Positions 26,899 through 35,387 of a stretch of DNA of 64,000 bases are shown in pieces; the first letter of the stretch is position 1; each line of letters begins with the position of its first letter. Under the pieces are notes generated by a model. The model was not told where the DNA came from and ran no database searches. It worked only from the letters and a program-made list of their open reading frames with translations. A program made the position numbers and the translations under genes. Source of the DNA: CAYNLK01 sp964398055 (lineage in GTDB: Bacteria > Chloroflexota > Anaerolineae > 4572-78 > J111); contig CAYNLK010000002.1 of assembly GCA_964398055.1 (NCBI GenBank), positions 196,228 to 260,227 of the forward strand, read 5' to 3'.

Positions 26899-27005
26899 AA
26901 CTTAAATCCTTGCCAAATCTCTTATCTACTAGACGTTTTGATTGGTGACCTTAGCTGCTTGTCCCCAAACCTGGTTTGAGAACTGGACGGGGCAACAGGG
27001 TTCTA

Positions 27006-28211
27006 TTATTCTTCTGCTTCAGGCTCGTCAGTGTCGGGAGCGCCGGCTTCAGTGTCAGCGTCTTCTTCTTGATATTCAGCCCAATCTTCTTGGGCCTCAA
27101 CATCTTTCATGCTCAAGCCCATGCGCCGCCGTTCCGGGTCGATATGAATAATACGCACTTTGATCTCTTCGCCTTCAGACAGAACTTCGCGCGGATGGGT
27201 GATGTTTTTATCGGTGATTTCTGAAATGTGGATCAGGCCCTCGATCCGGTCGTCGATCCGGGCAAAGGCGCCAAAATTGGTCAGTTTGGTCACCACGGCA
27301 TCAACAAGCTGGTCGATATGGTAGAAGTCAAAAACCTGGCTCCAGGGTTCTGGTTCCAATCGTTTTAAACTCAAGGCGACCCGCTGTTGTTCGCGGTCAA
27401 CGTTGAGGATGTACACGTCGATTTCATCGCCCACATTCAAGACGTCGCGCGGGTGGGCCACGTGCGTCCAGGCCAATTCTGACAGATGAATTAGGCCATC
27501 AACTCCGCCAATGTCCACAAACGCGCCAAAGTTGGCCAGGCTGGTGACTCGGCCACGTCGAACATCGCCCTCCACCAGATCTGCCAGGAATTTTTCTTTC
27601 TCTTTTTCCCGTTCCTGGCGCACCTTTTCGGCCGCGGCTCGCTCTGAGAGGATGAGCCGGTTGCGGCTGCGGTCGACCTCGATGATTCTTAGTCTGAGAG
27701 TTTCACCCGTTAGTTGACCCCAGCGATCAGGCCGGCTGGCCCCGCCAAATTGACTGTTGTCCAATTGTGAGCCTGGCACGAAGCCTCTTACCTGACCAAA
27801 ATTGACAATTAAACCACCTTTATTGTTGCCGATGACGGTACTTTCAATGGTTTCGCCGGCCTTAAAGAGCCGTTCGGCCTCGTCCCAATCTCGCTCTATC
27901 CGGGCCTGGCTAAGCGAGAGTAAAATACGATGCCCTTCTTCATCAGACTGGGTGCTGATGACGTATACTGGTACCGTTTCGCCGACTTTGATCTCAGCCA
28001 GTTCTTCGGGGCTGAGATTGCTCAAATCTCTGGGGTCGACGATCCCCTCAGATTTTGCGCCAACATCAATCAATATTTCTCCAGGGCGTTTGCTGGCGAC
28101 AACGCCCTTCACAATCTCTCCGGGATTGAGTACCCGGAAGAAATCTTCTTCTTGGGCCAATAAATCGGCCATTGTTACCATATTATTATCTTCTGAGCCA
28201 GCCAAGTTCAT
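27006..28211 (-). CDS. rpsA: 30S ribosomal protein S1-like RNA-binding protein
   Basis: A 401-residue protein with four S1 OB-fold repeats (about 30-100, 115-180, 205-275 and 290-360; e.g. KFLADLVEGDVRRGRVTSLANFGAFVDIG) and an acidic tail rich in Glu and Asp. Four-repeat S1 proteins are usual outside Proteobacteria. They bind mRNA to aid translation initiation. I prefer ATG 28211 (just after GGAGAG and behind a leader hairpin), but the ATG at 28181 is possible. The gene has its own promoter. Confidence 0.88.
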   Translation of the reverse strand: MNLAGSEDNNMVTMADLLAQEEDFFRVLNPGEIVKGVVASKRPGEILIDVGAKSEGIVDPRDLSNLSPEELAEIKVGETVPVYVISTQSDEEGHRILLSLSQARIERDWDEAERLFKAGETIESTVIGNNKGGLIVNFGQVRGFVPGSQLDNSQFGGASRPDRWGQLTGETLRLRIIEVDRSRNRLILSERAAAEKVRQEREKEKEKFLADLVEGDVRRGRVTSLANFGAFVDIGGVDGLIHLSELAWTHVAHPRDVLNVGDEIDVYILNVDREQQRVALSLKRLEPEPWSQVFDFYHIDQLVDAVVTKLTNFGAFARIDDRIEGLIHISEITDKNITHPREVLSEGEEIKVRIIHIDPERRRMGLSMKDVEAQEDWAEYQEEDADTEAGAPDTDEPEAEE

Positions 28212-28216
28212 CTCTC

Positions 28217-28301
28217 CATTTTTTAATTTGGGCCAGCCCACCAACTATAGTTGTGGGCTTGAAGCATAAAAACATTATACTTGGAATTTATCAAAAATCA
28301 A
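28217..28301 (-). promoter_or_regulatory. rpsA promoter and leader hairpin
   Basis: Minus strand TTGATT (28301-28296), 16 nt, TATAAT (28279-28274). The leader then contains GCCCACAACTATAGTTGGTGGGC (about 28238-28260), able to fold as a stem with one bulged base just before the start codon. Such a leader could serve S1 autoregulation, which is an inference. Confidence 0.55.
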
Positions 28302-28312
28302 ACAGTCAAAAC

Positions 28313-28705
28313 TCAAGCCTGGGTCAAAGCGGCGATAGCTTCAATTTCAACTTTGGCCCCCAGGGGCAGCGCGCTTACCTGGACGGTACTGCGGGCGGGG
28401 GGAGCATCGTTGAAGAAGCCGCCGTAAACCCGGTTAACTTTGGCAAAATCATTCATATCAGCCAAAAAGATCGTCGTTTTGACGACGTTAGCCAGGCTGG
28501 CGCCGGCCGCTTCCAGAATGGCGGTCAGATTTTTCATCACTTGCTCGGTTTGTTCTTCAATCCCGCCCTCAACCAGTTTTCCGGTCTGCGGCACCAAAGC
28601 AATCTGTCCGGCCGTGTAAACCAGATCACCTATTCTGACTGCCTGAGAATAGGGACCGACTGCGCCCGGTGCATGCTGGGTTGAAATGATTTGTTTTTGT
28701 GACAT
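28313..28705 (-). CDS. ridA: RidA family enamine/imine deaminase
   Basis: A 130-residue YjgF/YER057c/UK114 protein: VGPYSQAVRIGDLVYTAGQI, the conserved Arg in PPARSTVQVSALPLGAKVEIEAIA, and the Glu after it. RidA hydrolyses reactive 2-aminoacrylate formed by PLP enzymes. The start is ATG 28705 behind GGAGCC; a longer in-frame extension to 28747 has no support. It lies head-to-head with guaB across a repeat-containing spacer. Confidence 0.92.
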   Translation of the reverse strand: MSQKQIISTQHAPGAVGPYSQAVRIGDLVYTAGQIALVPQTGKLVEGGIEEQTEQVMKNLTAILEAAGASLANVVKTTIFLADMNDFAKVNRVYGGFFNDAPPARSTVQVSALPLGAKVEIEAIAALTQA

Positions 28706-28844
28706 AATGGCTCCTTTGACTTTAGGGTTTAAGGTAACAGGCAGCAACAGGGTGGTGAGGTCTCGCTATTCGATTGGTTGCTGCCCACTATTGATTATTG
28801 TAACACGGAGGTGGTCAATCAGCCAAAGAAATTGGTAGCTGTTT

Positions 28845-28918
28845 TTAAGCCGGATAAGGTGACCGGCAGTTGAGCCGCAATTCCTGACCAAAATTAGTTT
28901 TAAGTGCCGGTTATTTAC
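28845..28918. repeat. Degenerate copy of the AAGTGACCGGCACTT palindrome family
   Basis: AAGGTGACCGGCAGTT is followed about 35 nt later by TTTTAAGTGCCGGTTA, a weakened inverted repeat related to those at 32705, 41822 and 59404. Confidence 0.5.
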
Positions 28919-28936
28919 GGCTGTTTTTAGATCTGA

Positions 28937-28965
28937 TTGCTCTAAAGGTAGAGGTGGGGTAAAAT
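28937..28965 (+). promoter_or_regulatory. guaB promoter
   Basis: TTGCTC (28937-28942), exactly 17 nt, then TAAAAT (28960-28965), 45 bp before the guaB ATG. Confidence 0.6.
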
Positions 28966-29009
28966 ACCTGGTGCAATTAAACTTGTTAATCCAACAACAG
29001 GGAGGAGCA

Positions 29010-30470
29010 ATGATAATTCGTTCAACCAAAGGGCTTACCTTTGATGATGTGTTGCTGGTACCCAAGCGCTCGGCCATTACTTCCCGGCGAGACGTTGACA
29101 CCTCAACTTGGTTGACCCCCACAATCCGTTTGCATGTGCCTATTGTCAGCGCCAACATGGATACAGTTACCGAGGCTCCGATGGCCATAGCCATGGCCCG
29201 CGCCGGCGGCATCGGGATCATCCATCGCTTTATGACCATCGAAGCCCAGGTACGCCATGTAAGTCGAGTAAAACGGGCTGAAGGTTTTATGGTTCAAGAC
29301 CCTTACGCCATTAACCAGGATGCCACCATTGCCGAAGCGAGACGGCTGATGAAACTACACGACGTGGGTGGTCTGGTTGTGACCAATGGCGGCGAAGAAT
29401 TGATCGGCCTGATTACCCAGCGCGACGTTCTATTGGCGCCCGACGACCAAGCCCTGGTTGGCTCGGTGATGACCCGGCCCAACCAGATCATCACGGCGAG
29501 TCCGGATACCACTTTTGAAGAGGCCAAGACCTTGCTGCACAGGCACCGGCTGGAGAAGCTGCCGGTTGTTGACGAAAAGGGCTACCTGGTGGGGCTGATT
29601 ACCGCCCAGGATGTGGTCAAGCAGCAATACTTTCCCAATGCCACCAAAGATGAGCGCGGCCGCTTACGCGTTGGCGCAGCGATTGGGGTTCGCCCCAATG
29701 ATCTGGAGCGAGCCGAGGCGCTGCTGGCGGCCGGGGCCGACTTGTTAGTGGTCGACATTGCCCACGGCCATGCCGATCACTGTATTCAGATTGTCAAAGA
29801 TTTGCGGCAGAATTTTCCCGAGGCCCAGATTGTGGCCGGTAATGTTGCCTCCAAAGACGGAGCGCGCGACCTGACCGAGGCCGGCGCCGACGCCATCAAG
29901 GTTGGCGTGGGGCCTGGCTCCATTTGTACCACTCGCATAGTTACCGGTTTTGGCGTGCCCCAACTGACAGCTATTATGGACAGTGTGGCGGGGATAGTCG
30001 AGAGCGGGCGCAATATCCCGCTCATTGCCGATGGGGGGATCAAGGTTTCCGGCGATATGGTGAAGGCTTTGGCTGCCGGCGCCTCGACGGTGATGATCGG
30101 CGGTCTCTTTGCCGGTTGTGAGGAAGCGCCCGGGGCCACGGTGATCCGCAATGGCCAAAAGTTCAAGGTGGTGCGGGGCATGGCCTCGCTGGGCGCAGCC
30201 ATGGGCCGCAAGGCCGTGGAGCAGGGCGAGGAAGAAAGCGCCGAGAGTCAGGAAGATTGGGACAAAGTGGTGCCCGAGGGGGTTGAGGCCGTAGTGCCCT
30301 ATCGCGGTCTCGTGGCTGAGCTGCTTTACCAGTTAGTTGGTGGCTTGCGTTCCGGCCTGAGTTACGGCGGCGCTTGCACCATTGAGCAACTGCAAGCCAA
30401 TGCCGAGTTCGTGGAGATTACCCCGGCCGGTATTCGCGAAAGTTACTCTCACGACGTCAATCGTATCTGA
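29010..30470 (+). CDS. guaB: IMP dehydrogenase
   Basis: A 486-residue enzyme that oxidises IMP to XMP with NAD+, the first committed step to GMP. The catalytic loop GPGSICTTR places the nucleophile at C306. Two CBS domains fill about 95-205. SANMDTVTEAPMA and the flap region after the loop are typical. Start ATG 29010 has GGAGGA just upstream; an upstream in-frame start at 28971 falls too close to the promoter. It is followed after 58 bp by trmL. Confidence 0.96.
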   Translation: MIIRSTKGLTFDDVLLVPKRSAITSRRDVDTSTWLTPTIRLHVPIVSANMDTVTEAPMAIAMARAGGIGIIHRFMTIEAQVRHVSRVKRAEGFMVQDPYAINQDATIAEARRLMKLHDVGGLVVTNGGEELIGLITQRDVLLAPDDQALVGSVMTRPNQIITASPDTTFEEAKTLLHRHRLEKLPVVDEKGYLVGLITAQDVVKQQYFPNATKDERGRLRVGAAIGVRPNDLERAEALLAAGADLLVVDIAHGHADHCIQIVKDLRQNFPEAQIVAGNVASKDGARDLTEAGADAIKVGVGPGSICTTRIVTGFGVPQLTAIMDSVAGIVESGRNIPLIADGGIKVSGDMVKALAAGASTVMIGGLFAGCEEAPGATVIRNGQKFKVVRGMASLGAAMGRKAVEQGEEESAESQEDWDKVVPEGVEAVVPYRGLVAELLYQLVGGLRSGLSYGGACTIEQLQANAEFVEITPAGIRESYSHDVNRI

Positions 30471-30528
30471 TTCAAAGAGCCGCTTGCAGCTTGGATGGCG
30501 ACCAGAAGCTCGGCAATTCGATACAGTT

Positions 30529-30993
30529 ATGTTCAAGGTTGTTTTAGTGGAACCTCAGATACCCCAGAATACCGGCAATATCGCCCGTTTGTGCGCGGCC
30601 ACTGGCATAGAACTGGTGATTGTGGGTGAGCCTGGTTTTGCCCTGAATAGTCGCTATCTGAAGCGGGCGGGCCTGGATTACTGGGAGTTTGTCCGGATTG
30701 AGCACATCCCCGACCGGGCAGCCTATTTGACTCAGCTCGATATGGCGCACACTCATCTGCTCACAACCAAAGTCAGGCGGCCCTACACCGAAATTCAGCC
30801 CCAACCCGGCGACAGTTTTCTCTTTGGCCGCGAGGACGCCGGTTTGCCGGAGTGGCTGCTCAAAGCCAACCCAAACGCTTGCGCCACGATCCCAATGAAA
30901 AATCCGCGGGCGCGCAGCCTGAACCTGGCCACCAGTGTCGGGATTGTGATGTACCATATGCTGTCGCTATTCAATTTTGGGTTTGATGGTTGA
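30529..30993 (+). CDS. trmL: tRNA (cytidine(34)-2'-O)-methyltransferase TrmL
   Basis: A 154-residue SPOUT methyltransferase. It has the starting VVLVEPQIPQNTGNIARLCAA motif, FGREDAGLP in the middle, and IPMKNPRARSLNLATSVGI forming the SAM-binding knot. It methylates the 2'-O of position 34 in certain leucine tRNAs. The start is ATG 30529, where homology begins; reading further upstream overlaps guaB in another frame. No clear ribosome site is seen. Confidence 0.92.
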   Translation: MFKVVLVEPQIPQNTGNIARLCAATGIELVIVGEPGFALNSRYLKRAGLDYWEFVRIEHIPDRAAYLTQLDMAHTHLLTTKVRRPYTEIQPQPGDSFLFGREDAGLPEWLLKANPNACATIPMKNPRARSLNLATSVGIVMYHMLSLFNFGFDG

Positions 30994-31016
30994 AGAGAAT
31001 TGCTTGGCGGCGACCA

Positions 31017-32693
31017 TCAATTGCCGATGATGAGCGGCAGAAATGTTTTGCGCGGGCCGCTGGCAATGGTTACCTCATCGACAAAAACATCGGCTCCGGC
31101 GGCGTGATTGAACCGAACGCCGAGCGGGCCGTTGTAACTGTCGCCCAGGCCGGACTCGATGATGGCGTGCTGCCAATTGCCGCTGGAGTCGACCGTTCTG
31201 GTTTGAAGCGGCGCCGACTCACCCAAAAACTCAACGGTGAGACTGCCGCCGTCTTCACTTCTGTGCCAGAAGGAGAGAAGCGGTCTATCCATCGCCGCAG
31301 CGATGCCGGTTTGGGCCGCGCTACCCCCGCCGCCTAACGCCAAACTCCCGGCGCCGCTATGAGCCTCTGCTGAGGACAGGCTGGCTGCACCGCTAACGTC
31401 CCAATCAACCAGCCCGGCCTCAAAATCGTAATTGCTGATCACATCGTCCGGCGGGCGCATCGTGATGGTCAACCGGCCGACCGTGGTGGCCGTGGTGGTC
31501 GCCGCCGCGGCCGGCGGGGCGGTAAAGCCCTCAAAATCGTTGGCCTTAACATAGAAGGTTCCATCAGCCCCGGTTGCCAGGACGAAATTGCCGCCATTAC
31601 CGGATACCGTGGAGATGGCCGTGCCGCTAATGGCCACGGTTACGCCCGGCTGCCCCAGGCCGGCGTGGGTGGTTACCTGGCCGGCAATGGCCTGGCCAAT
31701 GATAACACTTTTCTCCTTCCACACGCCGGGCAAAGCCGTCACGGTCGGGTCGCCGCCGCCGCTCTTTTGCTGCCAGGGCCGCACGCGAAAAGTATACGTT
31801 TTGCCGGCCTGGGCATTGAGCAGATAGCTGGTATTGCGCCCGTTCGGACCGGTGTGGCTCTGGATCACCTGCCAGGCTGCGCCGGGGCTATCCTTGTACT
31901 CCACATCATAACCCCATAACTCCCAGATTGGGCCGGCATCCGGCACCGTTACGCTCCAGCTAACAGGGACATTGCCGGGCGCGGCCTGAGCCGGTAGATT
32001 CAGGTTGGCGATGGGGGCCAGTTCAAGCTTGAAGTTATCGATATAACCGTTATTCAAATAGGCGGACCCCACATCGCCGCCGATGTTGTTCACTTGAATG
32101 AAGGCCGTTACTTGGTTGCTCTGGGCGGTAACGGCCAGGGCCGGGCTGGTCCAGGTATTATCGACGCCATCCCAATCGGTCCAAACAACCATGGGACTAT
32201 CGTAACTGGCGCCGCCGGTGGGGTCTAGGCCAATCCGTTTGAGGATTTTGGTATGATCCCATTCATTGTCCGGCCCTTTCCAGAAGGAAACCATTTTGCC
32301 GCCAAAGGCGTAATCCCGTCCATTTTGCACCGTGACGGTTTGGGAAAAAACAAAATTAAAGCCGTACCGCGAGGCGAAAGCCTGAGCATAGGTACCCTCC
32401 AGCCGGTAGTTGAGATACGCCACCCCATAGACCGCCGCGGCAAACTGGCCAAAGGTGTCGCTATCCATAAAGTGCAAACCGTCTTCGCTGATCACGTGCA
32501 GAGTCCAGCCCTGGCCGTATTTTTCTGGAAAACCACGCCAGGTATGATCGCCGTAATTTTGAAAGCTCTCAAAGGCGCCATTGACCAGCAAATTGACCGC
32601 CAGCGCAATTCCAGGGACAGCCAACAGGGTAACCATCAAGCCCAGGAATGAAGCCAAACTGCGTTTTTGAAAATTCTGTCGTTGCTGCATCAT
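31017..32693 (-). CDS. Secreted multi-domain protein with carbohydrate-binding-like modules and LPLIIGN tail
   Basis: A 558-residue exported protein. Residues 1-32 are a signal peptide. A discoidin/CBM-like region follows (about 33-235, NLLVNGAFESF..., NGYIDNFKLEL), then a fibronectin III-like region (245-330), a carboxypeptidase-regulatory-like beta-sandwich (GQVTTHAGLGQPGVTVAISGTA), and a second jelly-roll-like module (NYDFEAGLVDWDVSGAASLS...). It ends in KTFLPLIIGN. This ending resembles that of the 98-residue secreted protein at 41496. No catalytic site is recognised; it is probably a surface or matrix protein. It is convergent with trmL. Confidence 0.75.
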   Translation of the reverse strand: MMQQRQNFQKRSLASFLGLMVTLLAVPGIALAVNLLVNGAFESFQNYGDHTWRGFPEKYGQGWTLHVISEDGLHFMDSDTFGQFAAAVYGVAYLNYRLEGTYAQAFASRYGFNFVFSQTVTVQNGRDYAFGGKMVSFWKGPDNEWDHTKILKRIGLDPTGGASYDSPMVVWTDWDGVDNTWTSPALAVTAQSNQVTAFIQVNNIGGDVGSAYLNNGYIDNFKLELAPIANLNLPAQAAPGNVPVSWSVTVPDAGPIWELWGYDVEYKDSPGAAWQVIQSHTGPNGRNTSYLLNAQAGKTYTFRVRPWQQKSGGGDPTVTALPGVWKEKSVIIGQAIAGQVTTHAGLGQPGVTVAISGTAISTVSGNGGNFVLATGADGTFYVKANDFEGFTAPPAAAATTTATTVGRLTITMRPPDDVISNYDFEAGLVDWDVSGAASLSSAEAHSGAGSLALGGGGSAAQTGIAAAMDRPLLSFWHRSEDGGSLTVEFLGESAPLQTRTVDSSGNWQHAIIESGLGDSYNGPLGVRFNHAAGADVFVDEVTIASGPRKTFLPLIIGN

Positions 32694-32704
32694 CTGCTCG
32701 CCTT

Positions 32705-32742
32705 CTGACAGGTGACCGGCACTTCACAAGTGCCGGTCACCT
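32705..32742. repeat. Perfect palindrome GGTGACCGGCACTT / AAGTGCCGGTCACC
   Basis: The sequence GGTGACCGGCACTT-CAC-AAGTGCCGGTCACC forms a 14-bp hairpin just upstream of the secreted protein gene, the best-preserved copy of a family seen five times in the window. Confidence 0.8.
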
Positions 32743-32872
32743 GTTTGTTGAATAGTTGCCAAAATTTTAAGTGACCTGCGGGGAGAAAACAATGGTACAT
32801 CGATACTTTGGGGTATAGGTATTTGTTCCTAAAGCAAAAAGCCACCGCGTGGTGGCGGTGGCCTGGATTTCC

Positions 32873-33098
32873 TAACCTGCTCTATCTATGGGTTTACCAT
32901 GCAACCCCCTGTTCCAGGCTAATGAGCGAGGCTAACCCACAGGGTGCTACGCTAAAGCCGTCGCTCTGAAAGGGCAAAGCTCTTCGAGCTAAAATTTTAG
33001 CCCAGTAGGGCTTCGCTGTCTTAGCACGACGGCTTCAGCCTCGTGCCATAGATTGGGTATGGCCGAGGTTTATATGAACCTATAGATAGAGTAACCTG
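32873..33098. mobile_element. MITE-like element A (212 bp, TIRs and 7-bp target duplication)
   Basis: The element spans 32880-33091. Its left end CTCTATCTATGGGTTTA and the complement of its right end CTCTATCTATAGGTTCA agree in 15 of 17 bases. It is flanked on both sides by TAACCTG (32873-32879 and 33092-33098), as expected for a target-site duplication. It encodes no protein. Its interior has nested palindromes around GCTAAAGCCGTCG...CGACGGCTTCAGC. It occupies most of the spacer between the secreted protein and rimO. Confidence 0.8.
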
Positions 33099-33121
33099 GA
33101 AGGTCGTTGCTTTACAGCACT

Positions 33122-34498
33122 TTACAGCACCAAAATCGGCTCATTGGCTGGTATGGCGATCAGATCGTATTCCATTGCCCCGGTGACCAGCACCGGTGCC
33201 AGCTCGCCCACGGGCAGCTCTTTTTCAACCACCACATAGCCGTCGATCTCCGGCGCGTCGCGGTAGCTGCGGGCAATGCTGACGCCATCGCCGACGCCGT
33301 CCACCAGCACCGCCAGCGTTTGGCCGACCATCTGCTGGTTGCGCCGGAGCGAAATAGGCTGTTGAAAGGCCATCAGCCGTTCCCAACGCTCCTGTTTGAT
33401 CTCATCCTCGATTTGGTCGGGCAGGTCGAAGGCCGGCGTGCCCGGCTCCGGCGAAAAGACAAAAGCGCCGGCCCGGTCGAACTGGACCGCTTCCATAAAA
33501 TCAAGCAGACCCTGAAATTCGGCTTCGGTTTCGCCGGGATAGCCGACGATAAACGTCGTCCGCAAGACGGCCTGGGGCATGGCCCGGCGGTAGCTTTCGA
33601 TCCAACGCAGCAGTTTATCGACGTTGTGCGGCCGGCGCATCCGTTTGAGCGTGTCGGGATGGCCGTGTTGCAGCGGCATGTCGATGTAGGGGAGGATCTG
33701 CGGGTGAGTCGCCATCACCTCGATCAGCCGCTCGCTGGCGTGGCCGGGGTAGGCATACATCAGCCGGAACCAGTTGACTTCCGGGGCCGCGGCCGTAATT
33801 TGCTCCAGCAGGCCGGGTAATCCGTCCAGCTCCCCCCAATCCCGGCCATAGGCGGTGGTATCCTGGGCAATGAGGATGATTTCTTTGACGCCCGCCTGGG
33901 CCAGCCCGCGCCCTTCCGCCAAAATATGGTCGCGAGGCCGGCTGCGATTCAGCCCCTTGAAACTGGGAATGGTGCAAAAGGCGCACGGGGCCGAGCAGCC
34001 GTCGCTGATTTTGAGGTAGGCGCTGGCCCGACCCACCTCGACCTGCTGCCGGTTGAGGGCGACGGTTTCAAGCGGCGTGTCGCCGGTTTCGGGCAGGTGG
34101 TAGAGGGGCGCGGGCCGGTGGTTGGCCCGCAGTTTTTGGATAAAGGGCACAATATCGGCCCAGGCCCGGGTGCCGATGAGACCATCCAACCCTTTGACCT
34201 GTTCGGTCACTTCCCGGCCAATGCGCTGAACCATACAGCCGGCGGCAATGAGCAGTTGGTTTTTTCGTTTACCGGCCGCCAACTCCTGCAACGCGCCAAT
34301 GGACTCAGCTTTGGCCGCCTGCAAAAAGCCGCAGGTGTTGACGATGAGCACGTCGGCCCGGCGGGGGTCGGTAGTGTTGTTGAAATCGGCCTGCAGCAGC
34401 AACTCGCTCAGGCCCTCGCTGTCGTAAACGTTTTTGGGGCAGCCGAGCGTCAGCAGATAAAAGGTCGACCCTTGCCGGCGTTGTTTTTTCTTGACCAT
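33122..34498 (-). CDS. rimO: Ribosomal protein uS12 methylthiotransferase RimO
   Basis: A 458-residue radical-SAM enzyme that adds a methylthio group to an Asp of ribosomal protein S12. The N-terminal MTTase domain has its three cluster cysteines in LGCPKNVYDSE, VNTCGFL and AAGCMVQR. The radical-SAM cluster motif is CSAPCAFC. A C-terminal TRAM domain ends in VLVTGAMEYDLIA. LGCPKN identifies RimO rather than MiaB. I prefer ATG 34498, with GGGA 6 nt upstream; the ATG at 34504 is an alternative. Confidence 0.93.
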   Translation of the reverse strand: MVKKKQRRQGSTFYLLTLGCPKNVYDSEGLSELLLQADFNNTTDPRRADVLIVNTCGFLQAAKAESIGALQELAAGKRKNQLLIAAGCMVQRIGREVTEQVKGLDGLIGTRAWADIVPFIQKLRANHRPAPLYHLPETGDTPLETVALNRQQVEVGRASAYLKISDGCSAPCAFCTIPSFKGLNRSRPRDHILAEGRGLAQAGVKEIILIAQDTTAYGRDWGELDGLPGLLEQITAAAPEVNWFRLMYAYPGHASERLIEVMATHPQILPYIDMPLQHGHPDTLKRMRRPHNVDKLLRWIESYRRAMPQAVLRTTFIVGYPGETEAEFQGLLDFMEAVQFDRAGAFVFSPEPGTPAFDLPDQIEDEIKQERWERLMAFQQPISLRRNQQMVGQTLAVLVDGVGDGVSIARSYRDAPEIDGYVVVEKELPVGELAPVLVTGAMEYDLIAIPANEPILVL

Positions 34499-34545
34499 GA
34501 TCATTCCCAACAAAAAGAAAACCGGGGCTATCCGGTTGAAGTTGA

Positions 34546-34715
34546 CTGTTAGCCTCAATGCTTTTCAAATAAGCGATTGAAATCGCTCCTTCAGGGCTAA
34601 AGCCAGTCGTCCACCTGCGTGGACGGCTTCTTTTGTCCGCGTAGGCGGACATCACGGCGTAGCCCTTCAGGTGCGGTTTTAACCACGTCCTTATTTGAAA
34701 AGTATTGCTGTTAGC
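34546..34715. mobile_element. MITE-like element B (154 bp, TIRs and 8-bp target duplication)
   Basis: The element is 34554-34707. Its ends are inverted copies of CAAT(G/A)CTTTTCAAATAAG (34556-34573 and 34690-34707, 17 of 18 identical), with weaker similarity inward. The 8-bp word CTGTTAGC flanks it at 34546-34553 and 34708-34715. It has no coding capacity. Its interior carries GGCTAAAGCC-type and GTCCACCTGCGTGGAC palindromes. It lies just upstream of rimO. Confidence 0.75.
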
Positions 34716-34732
34716 ATACCATAAATTTACGG

Positions 34733-34766
34733 ACTGACAACTGACTGACTGACAACTGACAACTTT
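34733..34766. repeat. Heptad repeat of AACTGAC words
   Basis: ACTGACAACTGACTGACTGACAACTGACAACT is mainly built of the 7-mer AACTGAC/ACTGACA, like the other heptad arrays in spacers. Confidence 0.5.
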
Positions 34767-34801
34767 TCTTTTCTGGCTTTTCTGGCCGGGTATCTTCCGG
34801 C

Positions 34802-35185
34802 TCACGTCGTCACCGCCTCCAAATATTCGGCAATGTAATGGGCAAAAACCGTGTACTGATTGGCTACGGCCTCGATGTAGTCGGTTAACTGGGATTCATT
34901 CCGGCTAAACAGGAGTTGCCCCTGCAACACTTGATGTTGGAAGCCAAGCGGGGCATTGTTGAGCACCTGGATGTCTACCGGCAGGCGCAGGCGACGCGTC
35001 AAGGCCACGCTGAGGGTCATAGTGTAGTCAAACAGGTCGGCAGGCAGAGGCTGCACGTAGAGGGCCACGTCAACATCATTGAAGGCCAACCCCTCGATAA
35101 ATGAGCCGTGGAGATAGGCAAATTGAACTTCTGGCTGCTCAGCCAACAGTTGTTTGAGTTGCTGAAAGATTTCTTGCCTGGCCAT
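34802..35185 (-). CDS. Nucleotidyltransferase domain protein (MNT-like), without HepT partner
   Basis: A 127-residue protein with a polymerase-beta-type nucleotidyltransferase core: HGSFIEGLAFNDVDVALY, i.e. G27-S28 and D37-V-D39 with eight residues between, shorter than the X10 of the MntA at 2988. A further Asp in LPVDIQVLN completes the likely metal triad. The C-terminal YTVFAHYIAEYLEA helix is HepT-like in feel but lacks RX4HXY. The start is ATG 35185 behind AGGGG. No HEPN gene adjoins it, so it is an orphan antitoxin-like enzyme or acts in another role. Confidence 0.7.
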   Translation of the reverse strand: MARQEIFQQLKQLLAEQPEVQFAYLHGSFIEGLAFNDVDVALYVQPLPADLFDYTMTLSVALTRRLRLPVDIQVLNNAPLGFQHQVLQGQLLFSRNESQLTDYIEAVANQYTVFAHYIAEYLEAVTT

Positions 35186-35291
35186 GCTTACCCCTGCTTG
35201 GTTATGGTTATAGCACAGTTCCATCAGGAAGGCAATGCCACTTTAACCGATTTCGAAATCAAGAGAAATGGGCTGATTGTTTACGGATGAT

Positions 35292-35320
35292 TTGCTTCAG
35301 CCAAAGTTAGCAAGCATACT
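35292..35320 (+). promoter_or_regulatory. Promoter of the BTAD regulator gene
   Basis: TTGCTT (35292-35297), exactly 17 nt, CATACT (35315-35320), 67 bp upstream of ATG 35388. Confidence 0.5.
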
Positions 35321-35387
35321 ATTCGCCACCAGAATATTTTAAGCCGGTCAGCCTAATCACTTTCTTTTGTTACTGGAGGGAATTCCT

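Noticed and set aside
34802..35185. A second complete type VII toxin-antitoxin system
   Set aside because: Only the nucleotidyltransferase is present; no HEPN/HepT gene with RX4HXY adjoins it.
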